Part shown: positions 1 to 10,911 of the stretch, in pieces
How the letters are laid out: every line of letters starts with the position of its first letter
How positions within the stretch are numbered: the stretch's first letter is position 1
Origin: Myotis daubentonii
Lineage: Eukaryota; Chordata; Mammalia; Chiroptera; Vespertilionidae
Length of the DNA: 64,000 nucleotides
Assembly (NCBI RefSeq): GCF_963259705.1
Contig: NC_081840.1
Span: 149,765,549 to 149,829,548 of the forward strand
Direction: 5' to 3'
Notes under the pieces: generated by a model
Seen by the model: only the letters and a program-made list of their open reading frames with translations
What the model was told of the DNA's origin: nothing
The model's database searches: none
Made by a program: the position numbers and the translations under genes

Positions 1-279
1 TTAGAGTGCCGGGGAGCGCGATCGCGCTCTTCCTGTCTTTCACCAAAAGTGCCAGGAGGCTATCAAAGCTTCGAAATGGTTTCCAGTTCTAAGTCTGCTT
101 TTATTAGTGATGATGATATTGCTAAATATGTCAATGTAGTAAAGGTTTCCTTAAGTTTTTGAATATGTAACTTCATTTACTTGCAATTCATAATTTTTTT
201 CCTAAACCGCTGTAAAATCAGCAAAAATGCCTTGGCAATTTTAGCATAGTTCCTAGGATATTGGTTGGCACTCAAAGGG
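1..279. mobile_element. piggyBac-like non-autonomous DNA transposon, left end cut by window edge
   Basis: The right end reads GGCACTCAAAGGG (267-279) followed by TTAA (280-283), the piggyBac target tetranucleotide. The first ten bases, TTAGAGTGCC, look like the inverted copy of the same end with its outer bases lost at the window edge. A perfect 16-bp palindrome, GAGCGCGATCGCGCTC, lies at 14-29. The interior is AT-rich with only a short open stretch from the ATG at 76. The family call rests on the inverted ends and TTAA alone. Confidence 0.6.
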
Positions 280-680
280 TTAAAGTTGTAATAAGTAAAA
301 ACTCCCCTAATCTTGGCAGAGATATGGACACCCAGGGGCAAGAAGCTGGGAGAAGCAAGATCAACCCAAAAAAGATTTCTCTGAGAACATTATAATCAAA
401 ATGTCAAAAGTCAAAGACAAAATTTTTAAATACAGTAAGAGAAAAACAATTCATCACATACATGGGAACCTTCAAACACTATCAGAGGATTTCATTGTAG
501 AAACTTTGAAGGTTAGGGGGGAGCAAATGATACATTCAGTTCTGAAAGAAAAAGACTGCCAACCAAGAATACTACCTGGCAAAACTGTTGTTCAAAAATG
601 GAGATATAAGGAAACTCCTAGACAAATAAAAGCAAAGGGAGTTTATCGTCACTAGATCTGCCTTATAAGAAATGCTGAAA

Positions 681-908
681 TGGTCCTACCTGGTTTGGTT
701 CAGTGGATAGAGTATTGGCCTGCAGATGGAAGGTTCCAGGTTCCATTCCTGTCAAGGGCACATGCCCAGGTTGAGGGTGCAATCCCCAGTGGGGGGCATG
801 CAGAAGGCAGCCAATCAATGATTCTTTCTCATCATTGTTGTTTCTATCTCTCTCTCCCTCTCCCTTCCTCTCTGAAATCAAATATATAAAAACATATATT
901 TAAGAAAA
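681..908 (+). mobile_element. Ves SINE (tRNA-derived)
   Basis: The head is tRNA-like with a degenerate A-box (GGTTCAGTGG) and B-box region, then a pyrimidine-rich CTCTCCCTTCCTCTCTG stretch and an AT-rich tail. It is flanked by an imperfect duplication of AAGAAATGCTGAAA (667-680 and 909-921), so it inserted into the L1 by target-primed reverse transcription. Confidence 0.9.
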
Positions 909-972
909 AAGAAATGCTAAAGGGAATTATTCAAGTTGAAATGAAAGGATGCTAAGTAGCTACATGAAAACA

Positions 973-1323
973 TCCTATATAATAAAAGGCTAATATGCAA
1001 ATTGACCGAATGGCAGAATGACCGGTTGCTATGATGTGCACTGACCATCAGGGCGCAGATGCTCAAGTCACGAGTTGCCCCCTGGTGGTCAGTGCACTCC
1101 CACAGGAGCAGCGCCACTCAGCCAGAAGCCAGGCTCACAGCTGGCAAGCACAGTGGTGGTGGCGGGAGCCTCTCCCCCTCCATGACAGCGCTAAGGATGT
1201 CCAACTGCCAGCTTAGGCCCACTTCCCAGCATCCTCTGAGGGGTCCTGGACTGCGAGAGTGTGCAGGCTGGGTTGAGGGACCGCCCCCCCCCCCAGCACT
1301 AATTTCATGCACCGGGCATCTAG
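973..1323 (+). mobile_element. HeliBat non-autonomous Helitron, complete
   Basis: It begins TCCTATATAATAAAAGGC and ends in CTAG, flanked by A on the left and T on the right as Helitrons insert. A short 3' hairpin region (ATTTCATGCACCGGGC) precedes the end. There is no Rep/helicase coding capacity. The internal inverted repeat at 1039-1094 contains CTCF-like cores (see findings). It lies inside the old L1. Confidence 0.9.
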
Positions 1324-1448
1324 TAAAAGTATAAAACTCACTGGTAAAGGTAATAATATAGTCAAATTTAGAATGCCTTTATATTCTAAGTGGTATGTAA
1401 ATCACTATTATGTCTGATATAAAACTTTAAAAAACATATTAAAAATAA

Positions 1449-1855
1449 CTATACTAATAAAAGGTTAATATGCTAATTAGACCAGAAGACCTTCTGGGAG
1501 ACCTTCCGGATGTCCTTCCGGGCAAAGCCATGGTGGCGGGGCTGAGGCAGAGATGGTTAGGGGCGATCAGGCCAGGAGGGGAGTGCAGTTGGGGGTGATC
1601 AGGCCAGTGCGGGGGCAGTTGTGGGCTAGAAGGCTGGCAGGGGTGGGCAGCTGGGGGCAAGCAGGTCAGCAGGCAGGTGAGTGGTTAGGAGCCAGCAGTC
1701 CCGGATTGTGAGAGGGATGTCTGATCCCTGTTGGCCTAAACTGGCAGTCGGACATCCCCCGAGGGGTCCCAGATTGGAGAGGGTACAGGCCTGGCTGAGG
1801 GACAACACGCCCCCCCTTCACTCCCGTGCATGAATTTTGTGCACAGGGCCACTAG
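1449..1855 (+). mobile_element. HeliBat-related Helitron, second subfamily
   Basis: The 5' end is a degenerate CTATACTAATAAAAGG and the 3' end is a GTGCATGAATTTTGTGCAC hairpin followed by CTAG at 1852-1855. The interior repeats GGTTAGGGGCGATCAGGCC-type units, as in the element at 8211-8830, which marks a separate subfamily from the element at 973. It is inserted in the same L1. Confidence 0.85.
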
Positions 1856-2639
1856 TAGCTACAATAATTATTAGTAGATGCACAATATGAAAAGATGTAC
1901 AGCCTGATATCAATAGCAAAAGATGTTGGGAAAAAAGTAAAAGTGTAGAGTTTCTGTATATGATTAAAGGTAAGTTGTTATTGGCTTAAAATACTATTAT
2001 ATCTCTAAGGTGTAAGCCTCATGGTAACCACAATGGAAAACTTATAGAAGTTACACAAAAAAATAGAAAGAAAAAAATTAAAGTTTATCATCACAAAATA
2101 ATAAATTTAAAAGAAAGATAGGAGGAAAGGAACTAAGAATATTAATTAGAAAATAATGAACAAAATGGCAAAAAGTTCTTGCCTATCAATAATTACTTTA
2201 ACCTTTAAATTAAATTCTTCAATCAAAAGTTCATGAATTGAAAAAAAAAGTTCACAAGTTGGAATAATTAATATTGTTAACAATATTCATACTATTAAGT
2301 GCTACCTATAGATTCAATGCAATCTCTATCAAAATTCTGATGGCATTTTTCACAGAAATAGAAAAGCAACTCTAAACTTCTTATGGAAACACAAAAGAAT
2401 AGCCAAAGCAATCTTGAGAGAAAAGAACAAAGTTGGAACCATCAAACTTCCTGATTTCAAACTATACTACAAAGCTATGGTACTGGCATAAAAGCTGACA
2501 CATAGCAATGGGACAGAATCAAGAGCTCAGAAGTAAAGTCATGCATACACAGTCAAAAATAAATTGACAAAGAGCCAAGAATGCTCAATGGGGAAAGGAT
2601 TGCCCTTTCAATGTATAGTGTGGGAAGTCTCCTGGTTTC

Positions 2640-2935
2640 TGCAATTATTGCAAAGAACCAAGACACTGGAAAAGAGATTATCACAAGCTAAAGTGCTTCA
2701 GGTGCTTTCAGCCCTCTGGACCATCTCCATGCTCATCCTCATCTTTGGCTGAGCCAGTTCCTGTTGATCAGCTTCTGGCTCAAGCCCTTGAACTGTAGGT
2801 GCTCCTTCATCTTCTTTCTCTTCACCTGGTAGAATGTCCTGACTTTTAGTTCATGGTTCCTCTTGTGGAGATTGTCCATCATTGGGCTGCTGGGCAACCA
2901 CAGGTCAAACCTGCTGGGAGCAGATTATTCTACTT
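2640..2935 (-). pseudogene. PAGE/GAGE-family cancer-testis antigen pseudogene
   Basis: Minus-strand translation of about 2905 down to 2744 gives an acidic, Q/E/P-rich peptide with EGAPTVQG, then EADQQEL, and in a shifted frame GDGP. This order is typical of the C-terminal half of PAGE/GAGE/XAGE proteins (small, disordered, mostly X-linked testis proteins). It is broken by an in-frame TGA at 2853-2851 and a frameshift near 2742. The reading runs without an obvious intron, which suggests a processed copy, but I see no poly-A tail or clear target duplication. Homology is by eye only, so the exact parent gene is unknown. Confidence 0.6.
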
Positions 2936-3094
2936 CTGGAGGTCCAGGTTCCCTATGACAGGAATTATTGTTGTAAGGTTTTGTGAGGTTTAAAGTATAT
3001 ACTATTTGCCATGTATGCAGCATAGTCCCTGGAATAAAATAGGTCTTCTATAAATAATCTTAATTCAAGTTGTAATTATTAAGGAACTATTCAA

Positions 3095-3640
3095 TGCCAA
3101 ACACCATGTTAGGTGCTGGAAGTATATCTTGAATAATAATTAGTCTCCATTCTTAAGGGTTTTACATACTCTAACTGGACTCCCACTTGGAGTATATAAA
3201 ACCAGACAGGCAAACTGATGTGGATACATTCTGAGGTAAATGCTGCCAGATAAAGAATTAGAGGCTCCTTTGGAAGTGTGGGTGAGAGCTTCTGAATTAA
3301 AATTGGGAGCTCAGGCTCCCAGAGAAAAGGATACCAAAGCTGAGGTCTGACGGGTGAATAAGGATGAGCCAAGGGAAGAAGGGTGTGGCACTTCCAGTGG
3401 ATTATGGAGAGATCAGGACTATTGAAACCAAGGATGGCAGACTAAGATGAAGACTAAGAACGTAAGAGTTGAGGTTGGAGAGGAAAGTGGTAGAGCCATT
3501 AGTAAGGGCCTTGTCAACAGTTGGGGATTTAAAAGTTAATTCTAACAGGGATGGACAGCTGTTATAGGTTTATAATTAGGGCCTGGACATCTGAAGGGCC
3601 ATGTTTTAAGATAGAGTAGTCAACATCTCAAATGCTACAA
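3095..3640 (-). mobile_element. Antisense L2 LINE remnant
   Basis: The stretch starts like an inverted L2 3' end (AATGCCAAACACCATGTTAGG) and continues with diverged purine-rich L2 sequence. No coding capacity remains. The boundaries are approximate. Confidence 0.5.
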
Positions 3641-3824
3641 ATCTTCCAATAAGATGAGAATAACAAAAAAAATTGGGTGATTTAGAAACAAGGGGATCAT
3701 CAGTAACCTTGGTCACAGCAGTTTTTCAAAGAGGGTAGAAGTAGAAACCAGATGGCATTGGGTAGTTATAGGAATTGGAAATGTGGAAATGGTCACAGCT
3801 CTTTAGTAGAGTAGATATTTCATA

Positions 3825-3925
3825 GGAGTAGGGCGTTTTGTTCATGTTTTTTTGTTGAATCCCTAGTACTTAAAGCAAAGCCTTCTATGTAGATGACTCA
3901 GCAAATATTTGCTGAATAAATGAAT
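3825..3925 (+). mobile_element. L2 3' end
   Basis: It reads through CAAATATTTGCTGAATAAAT, the typical L2 3' terminus, preceded by a diverged version of the usual upstream segment. Confidence 0.6.
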
Positions 3926-5573
3926 TAGCTATTTATAACATTTTGAAAGGAAATATAGACCCATATCTGGTTGGGGTAAAGGACTGAAGGTGGGTAGATT
4001 TTATTTGAAGTGGTTAATTCTGCTTAAATGTTGACCGGAAAGGAATCAGGGAAGATGGAGTAGTCAGAGGTGAGCAAGAAAGAAGGGAAGCTCAAAGGAG
4101 TTAGATGTATAATGAGAAAAAACCACTTCTCAGATTTTAATAGAAAGACAGGAAGAAAGAGTGAGTGGCACCCATAGAAGGTCCATGTCGTCAGTAGCAG
4201 AGGCTGAGTAAATTTTGCTTAGAGCTTTTATTTTCTCTTGAAATAGGAAGTGAGATTGTCAGTTGAGAATGAGAAGGGAAAAAAAGAGGAGAGTACAGAG
4301 TAGGTTTGAAATAGTTATTGTGAAAGTGGGGTGACAGCCTGCTGAGGACACAGAAGAATTGCCGGCTGTGTTGAGGTACTCCTTAGACTGGACCCCATGA
4401 ATTTGTAGTTCTGCTCACCGGGGCTATGACTTCTTTTCTTTCTTCTCAGTCCACATTCTCTTCTTTTACCTAATTCCTTATGTAAATGACTTGTTAATTT
4501 TAACTATTAAGGAAGCATACAGAATATTTCACTTTCAGAAACTTTAGACAGGTGAGTTGTTCTTAACACAGGTGTCAGTTATGGCAAGTTTCTCTACTTA
4601 TCAATAACTATTCTAAAACTCCTCAAGTGTGAACCCAAAGCTCTTATTCTCTTAGGAGGTCACCAGATTGCTCAGGAAAATTGAGATATTTTTTCTCAAC
4701 AATCTTCCCATCAGCTTACAAACTAACTGACACCCACTCATATTTAACAACTTTATTCTAATATTTCCAAATCTCTTCAATAACTCTTTTGCATGTGTCC
4801 TGGCTCTATTCCCTGGCCTCTGAGCCCTTTGTCCTATTAATCAACTCCCCATCTCTTCATTGTTGTCAAGCTCTCTTTTCCCACTGGACATTTTTCTCTT
4901 CAGCATAAATATAAGTAAGCATTTATGTGTTTTCCATGAAAAATTTCAGGTTATAACAAGACAAATTTAAGATGCTCTGGAAACTACATGAAGTATGATT
5001 AGGTATAGAAATAATATGTAAATGTTTACATTGCCAGCTATAATCAGAATTATTTTAGGGATGAGTGTATCACTAAGTTTTAAAATCTATGAATGTGGTA
5101 CAAACTTTTCTCAAGACTCATTCTTTCATTATGTTTAAGAGATGAATTTGGGGTGACATACAACAATCAGCATTTCTACCCACATACCACATATTATCAA
5201 GAGGTCTACACAAGCCAGCAAACCTGTGCTTATCTTCAGCATGAAGAAGTGAGTTTTCAGTGATAACTGGGCGTAGAGGTTGTGGCTATAACAGCCATAG
5301 CTTACCAAGAGGTATCTCTCCCAGGTAAATTTTTCCTAATCTTTTGTAGCATCCTCCTCTAAGGTTTAATAAGGTGTCTATAGGGCAAGACCAGGTACCT
5401 GTTACTAAGTTTTCTTGAAAAAGTACACAGTACTGGTCTTTTTCTAGAAGAAGAGATAACTGAGCAAAGACCTCACCAAGGTCTTCTCACACATCACTAA
5501 TCCACTTCTTTGAGTCCAAATGTCTTCACTAGAGTTTAACTTCTTTAGGACAACAAAACACATCTGATAGTTT
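3926..5573. other. Non-coding stretch without a recognised gene
   Basis: Purine-rich, L2-like antisense sequence is possible at 4030-4340. The remainder is AT-rich and diverged. No open frame, RNA gene or clear repeat boundary is visible. Confidence 0.4.
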
Positions 5574-5780
5574 TAAAAAATGTTTTTATTTATTTTTAGA
5601 GAGAGGGGAAGAGAGAGGGAGAGAGAGAAACATAAATGAGAGAGAAACATCCATCAGCTTCCTCCTGCACACCCCCTACTAGGGTTCGATCCTGCAACCA
5701 AGACATGTGCCCTGACTGGGAATCGAACCGTGACCTTCTGGTTCATAGATCAACACAACCACTGAGCTACACTGGATGGG
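5574..5780 (-). mobile_element. Ves SINE, antisense
   Basis: Inverted Ves: T-rich tail, GAGAGAGAGG purine block, TCCTCCTGCACACCCCCTAC core, then the inverted B-box region (GAATCGAACC) and the tRNA-like head ending at ACTGGATGGG. Confidence 0.85.
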
Positions 5781-5862
5781 ATCCCAGCTCTTGTTCATGC
5801 ATTTGCATACATATATCCTTCTGTAGAAAATGTAAGGCATTATTGTGCATGTTTATGTCATA

Positions 5863-6259
5863 CTAGAGGCCCAGTGCACGAAATTCATGCACTGGGGGGA
5901 GGATCCCTCTCCAATATGGGATCCCTCTCATAACCCGGGACTGCTGGCTCTCAACCGCTCTCCTGCCTGCCTGATTGCTCCTAACCATTTCTGCCTACAA
6001 GCCTGATCACCCCTAACCACTCCCCTGTCAGCCTGTCACCCCTAACTGCTCCCCTGCTGGCCATCTTGTGGCTGTGGGCAATGCCATCTTTGAGGGCGGG
6101 ACAGTCTATTAACATATTCCCTCCTTATTGGCTGTGGACACCACCATCTTTGAGGGTGGGGCAGTCAATTAGCATATTCCCTCCTTATTGGCTATGGGTG
6201 CTGCGATCTTTGCAATGGCGTGAGGGTTAATTAGCATATTCCCTCTTTATTAGACAGGA
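5863..6259 (-). mobile_element. HeliBat Helitron, antisense, with triplicated 60-bp 5' segment
   Basis: The inverted 3' end is at the left (CTAG at 5863-5866, hairpin GTGCACGAAATTCATGCAC). The 5' end is at the right, ending GGA at 6259. A 60-bp unit recurs at 6061-6120, 6121-6180 and 6181-6242, and each copy carries a terminus-like AGCATATTCCCTCCTTATT. It abuts a second Helitron on the other strand. Confidence 0.8.
6061..6242. repeat. Tandem 60-bp repeat, three copies, inside a HeliBat
   Basis: Copies start at 6061, 6121 and 6181. The shared landmarks TATTCCCTCCTTATTGGCT and CCATCTTTGAGGG recur at an exact 60-bp step between the first two copies. The third copy is more diverged and slightly longer. 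Confidence 0.85.
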
Positions 6260-6335
6260 TCCTATATAATAAAGCGACTATATGCAAATTGACCATCACA
6301 CCGTCACACAAAGATGGCTGCCCCCATGTGGTCAA
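6260..6335 (+). mobile_element. HeliBat 5' fragment, head-to-head with the preceding element
   Basis: It begins TCCTATATAATAAAGCGACT directly after the 5' end of the minus-strand element. There is no CTAG end: the sequence passes into L1 at about 6336. It may be a truncated insertion or a by-product of aberrant strand transfer. Confidence 0.7.
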
Positions 6336-7090
6336 AGAATATGTAACAATATTAGAATAGTAGGTGTGCCAGAAGAGGCAGAAAGGGAGAAAGGAATAGA
6401 GAAGGTGTTTGTAAGAAATAATGGTAGAAAACTTCCCTAATCTGGTAAAGGAAAAAGTCTCACAAGTTCAGGAGGCACAGAGAACCCCAAACAAGAAGAA
6501 CCCAAACAGACCCACACCCAGACACATCATAATTCAAATGCCAAAAATTAAAGACAAAGAGAATCTTAAAGGCAGCAAGAGAAAACTGTTACCTAGAAAG
6601 GAGTTCCCATAAGGCTGACACCTGATTTCTCATCAGAAACTCTACAGGCCAGAAGGGAATGGCATGAAGTACTCAAGGTAATGAAAAGCAAGGATCTGAG
6701 ACCAAGATTACTATATCCAGCAAGGCTATCATTAAAAATAGATAGCCAAATAAAGAGCTTCCCAGACAAAAAAAAAAAAAGGCTAAAGGAGTTCATCACC
6801 ACCAAGCTAGTATTACAAGAAATGCTAAAGGACTTGCTGTAAGGGATTGCTGAGAAGAAACAGAGAGAGAAACCATTTTAATACAGAATTAAAATGACTA
6901 TAAATAACTACCTCTCAATAATAACCATAAATGTAAATGGATTAAAAACTCCAATCAAAAGGTGTAGGTTAGCTGAATGGATACAAAAACATGACCCAAG
7001 TATATGCTGTCTACAAGAGACCCACCTCAAAACAAAAGACACCAACAGGATGAAAGTGAGGGGATGGAAAGAAATTTTCCATTTTTCTCA
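6336..7090 (+). mobile_element. L1 fragment: ORF1 end, spacer and start of ORF2
   Basis: 6336-6840 covers the C-terminal half of ORF1 (nucleic-acid-binding protein), with stops and a poly-A expansion at 6769-6780. ORF2 starts at the ATG at 6894, and the first 60 or so codons match the N-terminal endonuclease, including NVNGL and QETH. Similarity ends near 7090. The element is 5' and 3' truncated and dead. Confidence 0.8.
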
Positions 7091-7668
7091 AAATAAGAAA
7101 AAAAACTGGAAAAAAAAAGATATGTTACATGTGTATGTGAGCCCACTGGAGAAGAAGTGCCCATTTTCAAATAGTTAGGCTTTAACTTGATGAGAAAAAA
7201 GAAAGCAGGGGTTGTGTTAGATAGTGCCTAGATGTTAATTGCAGACTCTTTGTTCAGATTAAAATCTCTTGACTAGTAGATTTATTCGTTGGTGTGATTT
7301 ACTTTGGTAAATGTCTGAAAGTACTTTTCAAACTTTTCATTTGAATGGGTATAGTTTAAACTTTGCTGAAAAGTCAATGAATGAGATTGTGTTGTGGATG
7401 GTGGGATATGTTTGTTGTGATATGCTTTATTAAATTAGCTCAAACATTTTCCTCTGTTCCTGACCATGGGGGATATTCATATTATCTTTAATATTTAGTC
7501 AAGTTCTTGGTTAGGAATAAAGTAATTATTTGTGTTTGGTGACATTAGCTGCCACCATTTTTAATTTGATCTTTACTGAAAATCCCCAATTTAAAACTGC
7601 CTTGTGCAAAGCAAAGGACTATTTTTCAAAGGAGAGATTTCTGATTTTGTTGGCCATTATTTAAAAAT
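7091..7668. other. AT-rich non-coding stretch
   Basis: No recognised repeat or gene. This may be original flanking DNA between the L1 and the HeliBat. Confidence 0.4.
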
Positions 7669-8008
7669 GAGTGGCCAGGTGCACGAAATTAGTGCACTCA
7701 GGGGGTCCCTCAGCTGAGCCTGTGCCCTCTCACAGTCTGGGAGCCCTTGGGGGATATCCAACTGATGGCTGTCAGTCAGACAACCTTAGTGCTGCCATGG
7801 AGGCAGGAGAGGCTCCCGCCACTGCCACTGCACTTGCCAGCCATGAGCCCAGCTTCTGGCTGAGCAGCGCTCCCCCTGTGGGTGTGCACTGACCACCAGG
7901 GAGAAGCTCCTGCATTGAGCGTCTGCCCCCTGGTGGTCAGTGGGCCTCATAGCGACCAGTTGTTCTGCCGTTTGATCAATTTGCATATTAGACTTTTATT
8001 ATATAGGA
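7669..8008 (-). mobile_element. HeliBat Helitron, antisense, 3' end degenerate
   Basis: The left end keeps the hairpin (GTGCACGAAATTAGTGCAC), but the terminal CTAG is mutated. The right end is the inverted 5' terminus TTATTATATAGGA, ending at 8008. An internal inverted repeat spans 7887-7942. Confidence 0.85.
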
Positions 8009-8210
8009 TATTTCTAGTGATCAAAATTTTATCTGTCTGATATGTTATTGAGAAAGAAAAAGTCCTATTCTTAGCTAGAATTTAAATATTTTCCACTGAA
8101 TTTTTTGTTTCTTGAGTGTTTTAGGTCACAATTCAGGAAAACATTTCCTAAGCTGGTTGTGATTTACCCAAAAAGAGGAAGAGTATAACCTTAGATGTTA
8201 TCACTGAATA

Positions 8211-8830
8211 TCTATACTAATATAAGCGTAATATGCTAATTAGGCCAGGTCGACCGGACATCTTCCGGACATCTGACTTCCTTCTGGACAAAGCCACGGT
8301 GGCAGGGGCTGAGGCAAAGATGGTTAGGGGCGAGCAGGCCAGCAGGGGAGCAAGCAGTTAGGGGCAATCAGGCTGGCGAGGGGGGTGCAAGCAGTTAGGG
8401 GCAAGATCAGGCTGGCATGGGGGAGCAAGCAGTTAGGGTGTGATCAGGCCAGTGTGGGGAAGCAAGCAGTTAGGGGCGAGATCAGGCCGTTGGGGGGGAG
8501 CAAGCAGTTAGGGGGCGATCAGACTGGCAGGGGAGGGCAGTTGGGGGCAATCAGGCCAGCAGGGGAGCAGTTAGGCGGTGATCAGGCCAGCAGGCAGAGG
8601 TCGCTAGGGGCGATCAAGCAGGCAGGCAGAGGTGGCTAGGGGCAAACAGACAGGCAGGTAGAGGCAGCTAAGGGCAATCAGGTAGACAGGTAGGCAAGCG
8701 GTTAGGAGCCAGTGGTCCAGGATTTTGAAAGGGATGTCCGACTGCCAGCAGTCAGACATCCCCCGAGGGGTCCCAGATTGGAGAGGGTGCAGGCCAGGCT
8801 GAGGGACACTCCCCATCCCCAGTGCACGAG
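8211..8830 (+). mobile_element. HeliBat-related Helitron with internal minisatellite, 3' end lost
   Basis: The 5' end is TCTATACTAATATAAGCG after A. The body shares GGTTAGGAGCC and CCCCGAGGGGTCCCAGATTGG with the element at 1449-1855. The 3' hairpin is broken after GTGCACGA near 8829 and no CTAG is found. About 370 bp is taken up by repeated 28-38-bp units. Confidence 0.8.
8330..8705. repeat. Minisatellite, about 11 units of 28-38 bp
   Basis: Repeats of GCAAGCAGTTAGGGGC then GATCAGGCC-type sequence, GC-rich and imperfect. The units shorten and diverge toward the right. Confidence 0.85.
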
Positions 8831-9844
8831 GATGTAATGTTTCCGATTATTTTTCTCCTTTATTTAAAATTATCTTTGGTTATGGCTATCCAGCTTAAAA
8901 TTTCCTGGCATTTTGATATACTTACTATATTCTGTTTTCCATGCCATGCCTTAATATACATACATAAACACTTCCAAGTGTTTGACAGTATCAGCAAAGT
9001 TTCTAGCAGTATTGTCAATGTCTTAGTGAAATATGGCCAGATGGAAACCCCAAATGTAAAGAAATCCATGTGTTTACATTTTTCTTGGGGTTTTACCATT
9101 TTACATGTGCAACAGCTAATTTAAGAAGTTGTGCTCCTTTATTATCAAAGTTTTAGGTTTTTCTTCTCTATGATTGTAAGAAAAATATATGAAAGATATA
9201 GGTGTGGATTATTGTATCATTTCACCCGAGAAGCAGAAACTCTAGATTATATAGAATATGTATGTATATGTGTATATGTACTTGGATATGCTTGTGATTT
9301 GACCTTACACAACTGTGGGGACTGATTGAGCAGCCTTTGTAAGGCTGTCATCTCTGGGTCTGATGTGGGAGTTTTGAAGCCTGTAAGGCAGGTGGCTGGG
9401 AAGGGAAGATGAAAGTAAAGGGGAAGAGAGGCAAGGAAAAACGGGAATGAGCTAGAGCCCATGAGAACTGATTGAAATCTGTCTCTGATTCTGAGCAGAA
9501 GCCAGGGCCCCTTGACATGGTGGTGAGAAGCCAAAGAAGAGCCAGGGGAAGGTGGCCTGCAGGCCTGCCAGGCGACCTCACACCCACAGTGTGAGCCAGC
9601 AGATCAGTTAGAATGCCTGCAAGTTGCAAAACAGCTGCTGCTTCGCTTCTGCCCTTCGGATCTTTTATGACAGCCCAACCAAAACCAAACAGGAGAGCAA
9701 AATCTGAAAAATGGAGTTCGGATTAACAAAGTTCACACATAACAGAGCTACCAGTTACAACTCCAACAGTGATTGATTCATTCAATCCTTCATTGTTGGA
9801 AATCCTGAACTTCGAGATTGGCATTGCAGTTGCTTGAGGCTTAC

Positions 9845-9845
<1 letters not shown>
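8831..9845. other. Non-coding stretch, possible old LTR remnant at 9200-9660
   Basis: 8831-9190 is AT-rich with no recognised feature. 9200-9660 has the texture of an antisense MaLR/ERVL-type LTR (tract around ACAACTGTGGGG, then purine-rich sequence), but I cannot place boundaries. Overlapping short frames on both strands show no family similarity. Confidence 0.3.

Positions 9846-9849
<4 letters not shown>

Positions 9850-9903
<54 letters not shown>
9850..9903. repeat. (GA)n microsatellite
   Basis: An uninterrupted GA dinucleotide run of about 54 bp, followed shortly by a poly-A run at 9951-9970. Confidence 0.95.
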
Positions 9904-9908
<5 letters not shown>

Positions 9909-10324
9909 AAGAGAGAATCTTTCTGATGCTCCCTCCTTAATTCCAAATGTATAAAAAAAAAAAAAAAAAACCTACCAAACTGTCATTTGCCGAAGTATTT
10001 GAGATCTTGCCTCTGGGCATGTCATCAGTTTGGCTCAAATAAACTAATAAAATTATCTACAGGTTTTGACATTAGTATAGATACCTTGGATCAGGTAGCA
10101 AATGACTTGCCCTCTTCTCTTTAGCTCAGACATAGCGGGTCCCAGCCCATCTGTATCCATAACTGGACTCATGAGCTTAGGTGGGTTGGGAAATTTGAGA
10201 CTGAAGAAGTTCCACTCCCATCCATCCCTTATAATTCATACACTGAAACAATTCTTTTTTAGTCTAGGTTTTGGAATTTGAAGTTTTTGTCTCTTACATA
10301 TCCTTTAATTTCTTGATGTAGTCA

Positions 10325-10595
10325 TTTTCCATGTTTCATAACAAATTGCCACAAGCTTAGCGGCGTGAAACAACACCTATTCATTGTCTTCCAGCATCGT
10401 GCGGCTGATTCTCTGCTCAGGGTCTCACAAGGCTGAAACCAAAGTGTTGGCGGGGCTGCCTTCCTTTCCAGAGGTTCTAGGGAAGAGTCTGCTGCCAAAC
10501 TCATTCAAGATGTTGGTAGAATTTAGTTCCTTCTCATGTTTTCAATGTGACCTTCCACATTTTCAAGCAGGCAGCTGCAGGTGGAGTTCTCACGC
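10325..10595 (-). mobile_element. Antisense MaLR-type LTR remnant
   Basis: The sequence around ATAACAAATTGCCACAAGC, then GGGTCTCACAAGGCTG, resembles an inverted MLT1-type LTR. It is diverged and lacks clear ends. It abuts a second, clearer MLT1 copy. Confidence 0.45.
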
Positions 10596-10911
10596 TTTTA
10601 GTCTGTACTAGTTTCCTTGGGACTGCTGTAACAAATGCCACAAACTGGGTGGCTTAAAACAATAGAAATTTATTTTCTCACAGTTCTGGAGTCTAGAGGT
10701 TGGAAATGAAGGTGTTGATAGCTCCATACTCCCTTTGAAACTCTAGGAAAGAGCCCTTCATTGCCTCTTCCTAGCTTCTGGTGGCATCCAACAATTTTTG
10801 GCATTCCTTGGCTTGTAGCTGCATCACTCCAATCTCTGTCTCTATCATCACATGGCTTTCTTCCCTGTGTGTCTGTATCCAATCTCCCTCTCCTTTCTCT
10901 CGCAGAGACAC

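Larger units (their letters stand above)
296..2635 (+). mobile_element. Decayed sense L1 LINE (ORF1 end, spacer, piece of ORF2) with nested insertions
   Basis: The pieces 296-680, 909-972, 1324-1448 and 1856-2635 read as one old L1. The open frame at 401-655 resembles the ORF1 C-terminal region and the following spacer. 1860-2160 is inter-ORF sequence, and 2161-2230 resembles the ORF2 start. 2270-2635 is reverse-transcriptase-region ORF2, after an internal deletion. A Ves SINE and two HeliBats interrupt it. No frame is intact, so this is a relic. Confidence 0.7.

Noticed and set aside
8330..8705. Regular repeats that could suggest a CRISPR array
   Set aside because: Units are contiguous and imperfect without unique spacers, within a Helitron in a mammalian genome.
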